Source: Candidatus Nanoanaerosalina archaeon
GTDB taxonomy: Archaea; Nanohalarchaeota; Nanosalinia; Nanosalinales; Nanoanaerosalinaceae
Length of the DNA: 24,254 nt
Reading direction: 5' to 3'
Assembly: GCA_022729285.1 (NCBI GenBank)
Contig: JALDAI010000003.1
Coordinates: 1 to 24,254 of the forward strand
This document shows positions 15,825-23,329 of this stretch, piece after piece (position 1 is the stretch's first letter; every line of letters begins with the position of its first letter). A program made the translations under genes and the position numbers. The notes beneath the pieces were generated by a model. It was not told where the DNA came from. It worked only from the letters and a program-made list of their open reading frames with translations, and ran no database searches.

Positions 15825-17015
15825 ATGAGTTCAAAGGATAAGTTGAAGAAAGCAAAGGAAAAATCTAAGAACCGGCGTTTTGAAAAAGTTGAGGAGTTCG
15901 CAGAAAAGTTAACAGATAAATTAGGAGATAAAGTGAAGTGTGTAGCTGTTTACGGATCAGTTCCCGAAGGAAGACATACGCATAAATCTGATATTGATAC
16001 TTTTGTAGTTCTTGACGACACCAAGCTAGAAGAAGACGTCCCTGAAGAAGCTAAAGATAAGATAAGAAAGAAAGTAACTCAGCTAGCTAAAGAAACGGAT
16101 GAAAGAATCACTATCCAGTACTTCTCATTCCTTACAGAGTACTGGGACTCTATTAGAAAAGGTGAACCGCTTATAGTAGCTGTTTTAAGAAAAGGAGAAC
16201 CTGTTTACGACGTAGGTATCTTCATGCCGGCTAAAAGGATGTTGCAGAGAGGTAAGATTTCTTCTTCAAAAGAAGCAGTTGAGAAAAGGCTTAAAATGGC
16301 TGCTTTAGGCTATAAAAAAGCTGAACAAAACTTTAAACAGAGCATTCCTCATAAGCTTGAACAAGCAATGGCTAACGCCGGACAGGCACCTATCATGTTT
16401 ATCGGTCAGACACCGCCTAACAAGGAAGATGTTGGTAAAACGCTTGGAAAGCTTTTCGTAGAGAACGGATCGCTTGAAGAGAAGTATGTTGAGATCGCTG
16501 ATAGACTACATGACTTCAACGACAAAGCTGAAAAACATCCTGAGGAAGTAACGGCCAAAGAAGTAGAGGAACACCTTGAAATCGCTGACGACTTTATCAG
16601 AAGAATGCATCAGTTAGTAGGACAGTTAGGAGGTTCACAGAAAGTCCAGGAGATTATTGAGGATTACAAAACATTTCTAAAGGCTAATGTTGCAGTTCTG
16701 AAATCTAAAGGTATAGAGCCTCCTGAGGAAAAGAATGATCTACCCGGAATGGTTGTTGAGAACTCAGATCTTGGTGATGAGCACTTAGAGTTCTTTGATG
16801 AATGGGAAGGTATAATGGAGAAAGTAAAGGACAAAGAGCTAGAAAACCTTGATGAGAAACAGCTTTACGATATCAGAGAAAGAACAAAAGAGTTCGCAGC
16901 GAAGATAGGTAAGGAGTTACAGGAGTCAAAGACTGATGAAAAAGCTGAAAACATGACGCCTAAATTAGACACCGATAAGATTGCTGAAAGAGCTTTCAAC
17001 GATAAAGAAGAGTAG
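15825..17015 (+). CDS. Nucleotidyltransferase-domain protein with helical C-terminal region
   Basis: The N-terminal domain belongs to the DNA polymerase beta superfamily of nucleotidyltransferases: VAVYGSVPEGRHTHKSDIDT has the GS motif (residues 44-45) and DxD (Asp56, Asp58). The third acidic residue expected on the next strand is not obvious (RITIQYFSF), so activity is uncertain. The stretch ITIQYFSFLTEYWDSIRKGE with VYDVGIFMPAKRMLQRGKI is the wording of an archaeal family of stand-alone nucleotidyltransferases. Residues about 145-250 are helical and HEPN-like, followed by a charged helical tail, giving 396 residues, longer than minimal MNT proteins. Such MNT and HEPN pairs occur in toxin-antitoxin systems and in RNA metabolism; cotranscription with trm1, 18 bases downstream, favours a housekeeping RNA role. 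Function not determined. Confidence 0.8.
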   Translation: MSSKDKLKKAKEKSKNRRFEKVEEFAEKLTDKLGDKVKCVAVYGSVPEGRHTHKSDIDTFVVLDDTKLEEDVPEEAKDKIRKKVTQLAKETDERITIQYFSFLTEYWDSIRKGEPLIVAVLRKGEPVYDVGIFMPAKRMLQRGKISSSKEAVEKRLKMAALGYKKAEQNFKQSIPHKLEQAMANAGQAPIMFIGQTPPNKEDVGKTLGKLFVENGSLEEKYVEIADRLHDFNDKAEKHPEEVTAKEVEEHLEIADDFIRRMHQLVGQLGGSQKVQEIIEDYKTFLKANVAVLKSKGIEPPEEKNDLPGMVVENSDLGDEHLEFFDEWEGIMEKVKDKELENLDEKQLYDIRERTKEFAAKIGKELQESKTDEKAENMTPKLDTDKIAERAFNDKEE

Positions 17016-17033
17016 TTCAGAGGTTTATTATAT

Positions 17034-18167
17034 ATGTTGGACGAGAGAGGAGTTAAATTAGATATATCAGTAGAAGAAGAGCCTACTAAGGAATCAGAAG
17101 TTTTTTACAACACTGACATGGTTTTAAACAGAGATGTATCTGTCTCAGCTTTACAGGCTTACGCTGATAACCAGTCAGTTGATCTTAAAATTCTTGATGC
17201 TTTATCAGCTACAGGTGTTAGGGGTATAAGGTACGCTAAACAGGTTGAAGGTTTGGAAAAAGTTGTGCTTAACGATTCGAAACCTGAAGCTGTTGAAAAT
17301 ATTAAGAACAACCTTGAGAGAAACGAGGTTGACAGAGATCTTTATACAGTGGAGGAAAAAGATGCTAATCTTCTTATGACCGAGAACAGGAAAGGATTTC
17401 ATTTTATAGATTTAGATCCTTTCGGCTCGCCTACAAGGTTTCTCGACTCCGCTGCAAGAAGTTTGAAACATGATAGTTACTTAGGTGTTTCAGCAACAGA
17501 TTTAGCAACTCTTTGCGGGACTTATGTTAAAACTTGTAGAAGGAGATATGGTACATGGAACAGAAACCTTCCTTACTGCCACGAAGTAGGTCTTAGAGTG
17601 CTTGTCAGAGCTGTTTTTGAAGCTTTAGCGAAGTACAATAAAGTTTTCAGGCCTGAAATCTCTTTCGCTAAAAAGCATTATTACAGAGTTCAAGGGAAGG
17701 TAAAAGAAACTAAGAAAGGTGTTAACCGTTCACTGAAAAACGTAGGATTTCTTGTTTTCTGTGAAGAATGCGGTTATAGAAGGTTTATCGAGGAGAAAGA
17801 AAGGCGGCCTAACTGTCCTTCATGCAGTGAAGAAACATGTAGGATAGGTCCTTTGTGGACAGGTAGGCTGGGTAACAAAGAGAAGATTGAGGAAACCCGG
17901 ATAGTTGCTGAGGATAAAGGATACGAAGATGCTGAAAAACTTCTTGGAACACTAAGAGATGAGTGTGAGATAAGAAGACCTTACTACGATACACACAACT
18001 TTGGTAAAATAACAGGTTTACCTGTACCAAGGTTAGATGAACTTCTTGAAAAAATAAGGGATAAAGGTTATACAGCGGTTAAAACACATTTTGCGCCTAC
18101 AGGGATAAAGACTAACTGTCCTGCAGAAGATATCCGTGAAATGGTTGTAGATTTAAACGAGAATTAA
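17034..18167 (+). CDS. trm1: tRNA (guanine26-N2)-dimethyltransferase Trm1
   Basis: SAM-dependent enzyme that makes N2,N2-dimethylguanosine at position 26 of tRNA. The first part is a Rossmann methyltransferase with LDALSATGVRGIRYAKQ (SAM loop), VVLNDSKPEAVENIKNN and the catalytic motif DLDPFGSP; the next segment ATDLATLCGTY is also typical of Trm1. The C-terminal domain contains a zinc site with CEECGYRR and CPSCSEETC. At 377 residues it matches archaeal Trm1. AGAGGT lies nine bases before the ATG. It follows the nucleotidyltransferase gene closely, likely in one transcript, and runs convergent to tfb. Identification by several family-specific motifs is secure. Confidence 0.96.
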   Translation: MLDERGVKLDISVEEEPTKESEVFYNTDMVLNRDVSVSALQAYADNQSVDLKILDALSATGVRGIRYAKQVEGLEKVVLNDSKPEAVENIKNNLERNEVDRDLYTVEEKDANLLMTENRKGFHFIDLDPFGSPTRFLDSAARSLKHDSYLGVSATDLATLCGTYVKTCRRRYGTWNRNLPYCHEVGLRVLVRAVFEALAKYNKVFRPEISFAKKHYYRVQGKVKETKKGVNRSLKNVGFLVFCEECGYRRFIEEKERRPNCPSCSEETCRIGPLWTGRLGNKEKIEETRIVAEDKGYEDAEKLLGTLRDECEIRRPYYDTHNFGKITGLPVPRLDELLEKIRDKGYTAVKTHFAPTGIKTNCPAEDIREMVVDLNEN

Positions 18168-18192
18168 TACAAAATAAATAGAATAAAAGATT

Positions 18193-18223
18193 GAAGGAAA
18201 CGGGTTTTATCCGTTAATCCTTC
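18193..18223. terminator. Hairpin between convergent trm1 and tfb
   Basis: GAAGGA-AACGG pairs with CCGTT-AA-TCCTTC around a seven-base loop: an 11-base-pair stem with a two-base bulge. On the plus strand it is followed by TTTT; on the minus strand by a T-rich stretch (18192-18168). It overlaps the last codons and stop of tfb, so it probably terminates transcription from both sides. Confidence 0.55.
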
Positions 18224-19386
18224 TTTTCGTCAATCTCTTCTTCAAGACCTAGGTTCTCAACAAGCTCCTTGTACCTGTTCCTGATAGTTACTTCAGTAAC
18301 TCCTACAATATCAGCAACTTCTCTCTGAGTTCTTTTAGCTCCTTCTAAAACAGCTGCTATGTAAAGAGCTGCTGCTGCGATACCAGTAGGTCCTTTTCCT
18401 GATAGTAGGTTCTTCTCTCTTGCCTGCTGGATTATTTTTCTTGCTCTTGCCTGGACTTCTCCGCTTAACTGAAGCTTTCCAGCAAATCTTGGGATGTGGT
18501 CCTGAGGCTTTGCAGGTAGGATTCTTAAACCTAGCTCTCTTGCAACGTATCTGTAAGTTCTTCCGATCTCTCTTTTGTCGATTCCGGAAGCATCGTGGAT
18601 TTCGTCAAGTGTTCTAGGTGTTCCCTGTTTTCTTGAAACGATGTATAGTAAAGCAGCGATGACAGACTCCATTGCTCGTCCTCTTACAAGACCTTTGTCC
18701 ACAGCTTTCTCATAAAGTCGTGCAACTTCTTCGTGTACAGACTTAGGTAGGTTAAGGTGTGAGATTAGTCTGTTTAGTTCTGAAAGTGCGAAACCAAGGT
18801 TTCTGTCTTTAGACTTTGTAAGTCTGTTGTGCCACTTTCTCATCCTGTAGTACTGAGCTCTTTTCTTACCTGATACCTTGTAAAGCTCTCCCGATCCTTT
18901 ACCTATATCAGTTGATACACCCATATCGTGTTTTGTATAGGTAAGTGGAGCTCCTGCTCTTGATTTTTTCTCTCTCTGCTCAGCGTTGAATGCTCTCCAT
19001 TCAGGTGAGTCATCGATTCTGTTTTCATCAAGTACAAGACCACATTTTGCGCAGATAAGCTCTGCCTTGTCTTTATCCTCGTTAAAATCAGTTGAGTCAC
19101 ATTCAGGACATTTTAATCCTTCATCAGCTGATTTAGGTTTAACTGATTTAGTTTCCTCTTTATCCTCTTCTTTTTCTTCTTTCTGTTCTTCAGATCCTGG
19201 ATAAGTTAATTTTCCATCAGATGAATCTTCTTCATCCATCCTCGGCATAACAGGACCATCCATATGCTCATCCATCGGAACAGAATCAGCTTGTGCCTCA
19301 AATTCATTCATATCAGGGTTTCCTAACTCTTCTTCAAACTCTTCTTCAAAATTTTGTGCTGTCATTTCTTTTGCTTCTTCAACCAT
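18214..19386 (-). CDS. tfb: Transcription initiation factor TFB (TFIIB homologue)
   Basis: Recruits RNA polymerase to TBP-bound promoters and reads the BRE. The zinc ribbon has Cys at residues 93, 96, 112 and 115 (CPEC and CAKC), followed by the B-reader/linker DSPEWRAFNAEQREKKSRAG and TYTKHDMGVSTDIG. Two cyclin repeats follow; the second contains the BRE-reading helix-turn-helix RTQREVADIVGVTEVTIRNR. Unlike most archaeal TFBs, in which the ribbon starts within the first 10-30 residues, about 90 residues of acidic, disordered sequence rich in Glu and Asp come first. The ATG at 19386 has GGGGGA six bases upstream; an alternative ATG seven codons later would keep most of the extension. The gene is single and convergent with trm1. 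Two promoter-like elements lie upstream. Confidence 0.97.
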   Translation of the reverse strand: MVEEAKEMTAQNFEEEFEEELGNPDMNEFEAQADSVPMDEHMDGPVMPRMDEEDSSDGKLTYPGSEEQKEEKEEDKEETKSVKPKSADEGLKCPECDSTDFNEDKDKAELICAKCGLVLDENRIDDSPEWRAFNAEQREKKSRAGAPLTYTKHDMGVSTDIGKGSGELYKVSGKKRAQYYRMRKWHNRLTKSKDRNLGFALSELNRLISHLNLPKSVHEEVARLYEKAVDKGLVRGRAMESVIAALLYIVSRKQGTPRTLDEIHDASGIDKREIGRTYRYVARELGLRILPAKPQDHIPRFAGKLQLSGEVQARARKIIQQAREKNLLSGKGPTGIAAAALYIAAVLEGAKRTQREVADIVGVTEVTIRNRYKELVENLGLEEEIDEKKD

Positions 19387-19443
19387 AATAATTCCCCCAC
19401 AGTAGTAAAAACATGCGATAGTTTTATATTAACCTTCGTCATA

Positions 19444-19459
19444 TATAAATGTTTCGGTA
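19444..19459 (-). promoter_or_regulatory. Proximal BRE/TATA element of tfb
   Basis: Minus-strand TACCGAAACATTTATA, followed by TATG, fits a BRE (CGAAAC) next to a TATA box (TTTATATA). Transcription would start near 19420, leaving a leader of about 35 bases with the GGGGGA ribosome binding site. The same 16-mer recurs 111 bases upstream with one change. Confidence 0.65.
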
Positions 19460-19482
19460 CTATTTTTTGCTCGGAAATAGTA
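19458..19482. promoter_or_regulatory. Inverted repeat next to the tfb proximal promoter
   Basis: TACTATTT and AAATAGTA, perfect eight-base arms with a nine-base spacer, directly upstream of the proximal BRE on the minus strand. A bound dimer here could activate or block TFB at its own promoter. Function inferred from position. Confidence 0.45.
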
Positions 19483-19520
19483 ACAAACATACTCGTCTGT
19501 TTTCCATCCCGAAACCTGAA

Positions 19521-19537
19521 TAGTAATACTTTTACTA
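19521..19537. promoter_or_regulatory. Second inverted repeat in the tfb upstream region
   Basis: TAGTAA-TACTT-TTACTA, six-base arms with a five-base spacer. It lies where transcription from the distal TATA element would start. The half-site TAGTA also occurs in the inverted repeat at 19458-19482, so one regulator may bind both. Confidence 0.35.
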
Positions 19538-19554
19538 ATTACACATAACTCATT

Positions 19555-19570
19555 TATAAATGTTTTGGTA
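19555..19570 (-). promoter_or_regulatory. Distal BRE/TATA element of tfb
   Basis: Minus-strand TACCAAAACATTTATA equals the proximal element at 15 of 16 positions. It would start a transcript near 19530 with a long leader of about 145 bases. A second tfb promoter or an old duplication are the options. The rest of the 396-base gap between tfb and the protease gene holds no gene that I can see. Confidence 0.5.
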
Positions 19571-19718
19571 TACATTAAAAAGTATTATAGTTTAATATAA
19601 TATTTTGGAAGTCCTGAAAACATAAGGTAGAACACTTATAACAAGATATTTGGTTTAAAAAATAAGTTTTCAAGTATATGTTATCCGTGTTAACGACTTG
19701 GAATAATTCGGACATCTC

Positions 19719-19727
19719 ATATAAAAG
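19719..19727 (+). promoter_or_regulatory. TATA box of the protease gene
   Basis: CATATAAAAG, about 60 bases before the ATG at 19783, would start transcription near 19748 and give a leader of about 35 bases with GGAG six bases before the start codon. Confidence 0.45.
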
Positions 19728-19782
19728 GTTAACGGTTAAAAAGAAACCATTAGTTAAAATAATAACTAAGTAGGAGAAATAA

Positions 19783-21354
19783 ATGTTAGTGGAAAATAAA
19801 TATTTTTTGAAGACACTTCTTTTACTCGTATTAGTTACTTCTTTAATAGGTGTAGCTACATCAAATGTAACCCATGAAGTATTTCTTGGAGAAAACTTCG
19901 AACAGGTCTCTACAAATATCACCCTTACATCAGATAGACCTACTACAAGATGGACAACAACTTGGACAGTACCTGAAAACGCCTTTGATATCCGGGTAAA
20001 AGATTCATACGATGAAATAAGAGATTTTAGACATGAAGACAACACTTTAAGGTTTAGTACAAACCTCGGTCAGATGAGGACATCGGAGAAAGTGGAGATA
20101 CAGTACAGAGTCAATGTAAGCGAAGAAAAAGCCGAGGGTCTAAAAAAATCAAGCCTTCAGCTACCCGGAATGCCTAATGAGACAACACAGGTCAGTTTAG
20201 AGACGGATACCAAAATACTCAGCACAACCTCACAACAGCCTTTCAAAACCAAGATAAATAAAACTGAAGCAGTTTACCAGGGAGAAGGACCTCTCAATAT
20301 TTTAACAACATATATATCAGATGAAGAAGTGTTAGAACAAAACCCGTATGAAAACTACATACTTTTCGGCGAAGCAAATCTTACAGAAATAGATGAAGCA
20401 TACTATCTTATAACTAATAAAACAGGAGTTACACCACAGTTCAACAGCTTAACAGTCATCATTAAGGACGACGCCTCTTTTGAACAAAAGTTTGGTCCAA
20501 GGCCTTCAGGAGTGCATAGAGCACCTTCACTGATCTACGTTAAAGGATCAGAAGTAGACAAAACTAACTTACCAGGTTTACTAGCTCATGAAACCGCTCA
20601 TGCAATTAACCACGAATACCTGGGATGGAGGAACATCGATACCACCGTTTTAGACGAAGGAATTGCAACATATATAGAAGACACTGTGAACCAGGAACTA
20701 GACATACATACTCAGGAAAGCTTTGGTAAACCTGTCACATGGGAACAGCCATGTGAAGACGATCCATCCAGTAATTGTAGGTACCGTATAGAGCCAAGAG
20801 GAACTCCGGAAGATCTTTGGGAATACTACTCGACAAACCGGACATTTATGGAAGAATGGACACCAAGGCTAGAAGGCCGTTTAAACCCTGATATGGATAA
20901 AGGCACCTTTGGATACTCCTACTCAAACCTTCTCATAAGGAATTATGTAAAGGAAAGTAGTTCAGAAAACCTACAAGACATTTATAGGCAGCTTGAAGAT
21001 TTAGAAACTGCTCAAACCTCAGAAGAGTATGTGGAAAAAGTAGAAGAAGTTTTAGGGACATTTAAACCTTGTCACAAAGAATCTGAAAACGAAGTTTACA
21101 ACTGTACTAGAGAGCTTAACAGTATGGAACTTCCTATACCCGAAGACGCAGAGCCTTTACAGTCAGGCAGAGACTTTGAAGTTCAGAGTAGAGAAGAAAT
21201 CCATTCCACACAAAACTTGACAGATAATGGGCAAGAAGCTGTAGTAGATGACGACATAACTTTTGATAGAGTTGTTATAGGTATCTTACAGACCTTCGAA
21301 CACCTAATAGAAGACGTTAAATACATTTTTTCAGAAGTCTTTAACATGGACTGA
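19783..21354 (+). CDS. Secreted zinc metalloprotease (gluzincin)
   Basis: Predicted extracellular or cell-surface peptidase. The N-terminus (LLLLVLVTSLIGVATS) is a signal peptide. Residues about 30-180 look like beta-sandwich domains. The catalytic part has HETAH at residues 269-273 and DEG with Glu292, which is 19 residues after the second His: the HExxH-(18)-E spacing of gluzincins such as the M1/M61 clan. ATYIED after it is also typical. Four Cys in two clusters (CEDDPSSNC and CHKESENEVYNC) suggest two disulfides. There are ten NxS/T sequons, among them NVT, NIT, NVS, NET and NCT, so heavy glycosylation is likely. The C-terminus ends in an amphipathic helix, with no clear membrane anchor. 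GGAG lies six bases before the ATG. Substrates unknown; it may process host or environmental proteins. Confidence 0.85.
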   Translation: MLVENKYFLKTLLLLVLVTSLIGVATSNVTHEVFLGENFEQVSTNITLTSDRPTTRWTTTWTVPENAFDIRVKDSYDEIRDFRHEDNTLRFSTNLGQMRTSEKVEIQYRVNVSEEKAEGLKKSSLQLPGMPNETTQVSLETDTKILSTTSQQPFKTKINKTEAVYQGEGPLNILTTYISDEEVLEQNPYENYILFGEANLTEIDEAYYLITNKTGVTPQFNSLTVIIKDDASFEQKFGPRPSGVHRAPSLIYVKGSEVDKTNLPGLLAHETAHAINHEYLGWRNIDTTVLDEGIATYIEDTVNQELDIHTQESFGKPVTWEQPCEDDPSSNCRYRIEPRGTPEDLWEYYSTNRTFMEEWTPRLEGRLNPDMDKGTFGYSYSNLLIRNYVKESSSENLQDIYRQLEDLETAQTSEEYVEKVEEVLGTFKPCHKESENEVYNCTRELNSMELPIPEDAEPLQSGRDFEVQSREEIHSTQNLTDNGQEAVVDDDITFDRVVIGILQTFEHLIEDVKYIFSEVFNMD

Positions 21355-21388
21355 TATAACAAGAACCGCCTTCTTTCTTTAACAACTC

Positions 21389-21400
21389 ATAAAAATATAA
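21389..21400 (+). promoter_or_regulatory. TATA-like element of radC
   Basis: ATAAAAATATAA about 24-35 bases before the ATG of radC. Initiation 25 bases on would yield an almost leaderless message, in agreement with the lack of a Shine-Dalgarno sequence there. Confidence 0.45.
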
Positions 21401-21423
21401 GTGGCTACGAGTAAACAGAGCCT

Positions 21424-22092
21424 ATGGGCTACACTATAAAAGAACTACCAAAGTCAGAAAGACCAAGAGAGAGACTTGTTGAAAAAGGTTTAGACAGCCT
21501 TAGCGAATCAGAGCTTTTAGCCCTTATTATAAGAACCGGTTTACACGGTAAAAATGCTAAAGAAGTAGGCAACAACCTCTTAAAGGATATGTCGCTTAAG
21601 AAGCTTAGTAAAGCTTCTATACAGGAACTTAAACAGTACGAAGGTATAGGAAGTATTAAAGCAGCCCAAATTGCTGCTGCTTTCGAGCTAGGGCGTAGAA
21701 AAGGTTTGGAAAAACCAGAAAAAATACTTAGTTCAGAAGATGCTAAAAAACTTTTTGAAGGACGTCTAATAGATTTACAACAAGAAGAGCTACATGCAGC
21801 CTATATTTCTCCTAACAACAAAGTTTTATCAGTGGATAAAATTTTCAAAGGATCTATGAAAAATGTTCCTGTCGAAAAAAGAGAGGTAATAAAGAAAGGT
21901 CTGGAGTGTAATGCTTCAGCAGTTGTTTTAGCTCACAACCATCCCTTAGGTAATTCCGATCCTACGCAGAAAGATATTGAGACAACAAAAGTTTTGCAGA
22001 GAGCGTTGAACGAATTTAAAATCTCTCTTTTAGACCATATAGTAGTTGGAGAGTCAGGAGCAGTCAGTATGAAAGAGAAGGAAATAGTTTAA
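21424..22092 (+). CDS. radC: RadC/UPF0758 JAB-domain protein
   Basis: Member of the RadC family, once linked to DNA repair, now of uncertain role. The N-terminal half has the family wording RPRERLVEKGLDSLSESELL and a helix-hairpin-helix (YEGIGSIKAAQIAAAFELGR) that could touch DNA. The C-terminal half is a JAB/MPN metalloprotease-like fold with the signature HNHPLGNSDPTQKD, the zinc ligands of the group. At 222 residues the length is normal. RadC is mainly bacterial and patchy in archaea, so transfer is possible. A XapX-like gene follows 25 bases on. Family sure, function open. Confidence 0.93.
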   Translation: MGYTIKELPKSERPRERLVEKGLDSLSESELLALIIRTGLHGKNAKEVGNNLLKDMSLKKLSKASIQELKQYEGIGSIKAAQIAAAFELGRRKGLEKPEKILSSEDAKKLFEGRLIDLQQEELHAAYISPNNKVLSVDKIFKGSMKNVPVEKREVIKKGLECNASAVVLAHNHPLGNSDPTQKDIETTKVLQRALNEFKISLLDHIVVGESGAVSMKEKEIV

Positions 22093-22117
22093 AACAGAGA
22101 AACACTAACAAAAAAAT

Positions 22118-22306
22118 ATGAGAACAGAAATTTCAGCACTTCTTGTCGGAATTGCGGTAGGAGCTTTCTTCACATTGATCAAACTTCCGATACCAGCACC
22201 TAATGCTTTGTCAGGAGTTTTAGGAGTAGCAGGTATATACATCGGTAAAAAGCTTGTAGAGTTCATAGCTCAAAACATCGATAAAATAGTTAGTATTCTA
22301 CCTTAG
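22118..22306 (+). CDS. Small membrane protein, XapX-like
   Basis: A 62-residue protein with two hydrophobic segments: ALLVGIAVGAFFTLIKL and ALSGVLGVAGIYIGKKLVEF, joined by PIPAPNA. The pattern of a Gly-rich first helix, PxPAP turn and GxxGxxxG-type second helix resembles XapX/DUF1427 domain proteins, small membrane proteins of unknown function. It follows radC by 25 bases without a visible Shine-Dalgarno and is likely cotranscribed. The resemblance was judged by eye and could be accidental for a protein this short. Confidence 0.65.
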   Translation: MRTEISALLVGIAVGAFFTLIKLPIPAPNALSGVLGVAGIYIGKKLVEFIAQNIDKIVSILP

Positions 22307-22344
22307 ACCTGTTTAGAAGCTCTAAAAAAGATATAACGCTGTTA

Positions 22345-22364
22345 TAACCATTTATGTGTGGTTA
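22345..22364. promoter_or_regulatory. Inverted repeat upstream of the PolB2 cassette
   Basis: TAACCA-TTTATGTG-TGGTTA, perfect six-base arms with an eight-base spacer. The left arm overlaps an eight-base palindrome GTTATAAC (22341-22348) and the spacer holds a TATA-like TTTATG. Located 65 bases before the first gene of the cassette; operator or small stem are both possible. Confidence 0.4.
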
Positions 22365-22428
22365 AGCTAACGGAAGTAACGGCAAGAACACCCGTCCCAT
22401 TAAACTAGGCCTTAACTAATTTCTGTGT

Positions 22429-23085
22429 ATGAGTCGGATAAGGATACCAAGGATTCCATCACTGGATAACGGTGTAAACCTCGTTAAAACCGGTGAAGGA
22501 ACTAATAACGCTTTCCAGGCATTAGCTGTAAACCACCTTATCCGGTTCGGAGAGGAAGCACACTGGATAGATGTTGGTAACAACTGTTCAACCCATCTGC
22601 TTTCAAGGATTTCCCCTACACCAAAAATCTTAGAAAAAATACAGGTGGCAAGAGCTTTCACCCCTTACCAACATTACTCGTTGATAGAAAAAATAAAAGA
22701 AGCCGCTACACCGGAAACCAACCTTATAGTGCTTCCTCTTATAGACCATCTATACAGAAAAGATGTTAGAAACAGAAAATGGAGAGGTGAGTTTATGGAA
22801 GATGTTGTAAAAAATATTGAAAAAGTTACAGATGATTTAGAAGTTCCTGCATTAATAACCTGTGAAAAGAGTTTAGCAGAACAGTTTGAAAACCCGACAG
22901 AAATCCTTTGTTCATCGACAGGGCACGGATTAAAGTTTGAGACAGACGGGTTTAAAACCTTGACTTACAGAGGTCCCGGATATATACAGACGACTCTAAA
23001 GCTGTGGGAGTTAATTTTGAAAGAGGAGTTTAGGAGCATACAACGCCAAAAAGTTGTTAAAGAAAGGGTGGTTCGTGCTGGGTAG
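22429..23085 (+). CDS. RecA/RadA-like protein without Walker motifs
   Basis: A 218-residue protein that follows the order of a RecA/RadB core but has lost the ATP site. The P-loop place reads TGEGTNNAFQALAVNHLI (residues 21-38) with no GKT/GKS. The stretch KIQVARAFTPYQHYSLIEKI corresponds to the archaeal RadA/RadB phrase around 'ARAFTAYQH'. The Walker B strand reads NLIVLPLIDHLYRKD, without the usual Asp. The C-terminus EFRSIQRQKVVKERVVRAG is basic. It probably binds a partner rather than ATP. It heads a three-gene set with a short helical protein (overlap 11 bases) and a PolB2-like polymerase, which points to DNA repair or damage tolerance. The RecA kinship rests on motif order and should be tested by structure prediction. 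Confidence 0.65.
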   Translation: MSRIRIPRIPSLDNGVNLVKTGEGTNNAFQALAVNHLIRFGEEAHWIDVGNNCSTHLLSRISPTPKILEKIQVARAFTPYQHYSLIEKIKEAATPETNLIVLPLIDHLYRKDVRNRKWRGEFMEDVVKNIEKVTDDLEVPALITCEKSLAEQFENPTEILCSSTGHGLKFETDGFKTLTYRGPGYIQTTLKLWELILKEEFRSIQRQKVVKERVVRAG

Positions 23086-23320
23086 GACAAACCCGACTTT
23101 TCGACAGGTTTTAAGAAGACTGGAAAACGAGTGGGACGATTATAAACGAGCTCTGAGGCTGGAAGACCAGAAACATTTTGAAAACCTGTTTAAAAAAGCT
23201 GATAGAAACGCTGACGCTGCTTCACATATGAACCATTTTGAACCGTTCAACTCGTTCCTTTTGTCAGTGATACTTGAACAGGAGAAGGAGCTACATGAGA
23301 TACGTTCAGCCTGTGAATAA
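23075..23320 (+). CDS. Small helical protein of the PolB cassette
   Basis: About 81 residues, mostly helical and charged, beginning (M)LGRTNPTFRQVLRRLENEW and ending VILEQEKELHEIRSACE. A protein of this length with GRTNPT at its start is, as I remember, frequent in haloarchaea, again as a hypothetical. The GTG at 23075 is preferred because GRTNPT then lies at the N-terminus and GGGTGG is just upstream; a TTG at 23054 is the alternative. The gene overlaps the RecA-like gene by 11 bases and stops nine bases before the polymerase start, so all three are probably translated from one message. It may link the two larger proteins. Function unknown. Confidence 0.7.
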   Translation: MLGRTNPTFRQVLRRLENEWDDYKRALRLEDQKHFENLFKKADRNADAASHMNHFEPFNSFLLSVILEQEKELHEIRSACE

Positions 23321-23329
23321 TCTGAAAAT

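Noticed and set aside
15825..17015. MNT/HEPN toxin-antitoxin module
   Set aside because: The nucleotidyltransferase and the HEPN-like helices lie in one long protein cotranscribed with trm1, with no separate toxin gene or RxxxxH motif that I could identify.
19575..20045. Minus-strand open frame of 156 codons upstream of tfb
   Set aside because: It overlaps the signal peptide and start of the protease gene, which has a good ribosome binding site; the product shows no family features.
22307..22428. Possible tRNA or C/D box RNA
   Set aside because: No cloverleaf, no TTCGA-type T loop, and no C/D box pair could be found.
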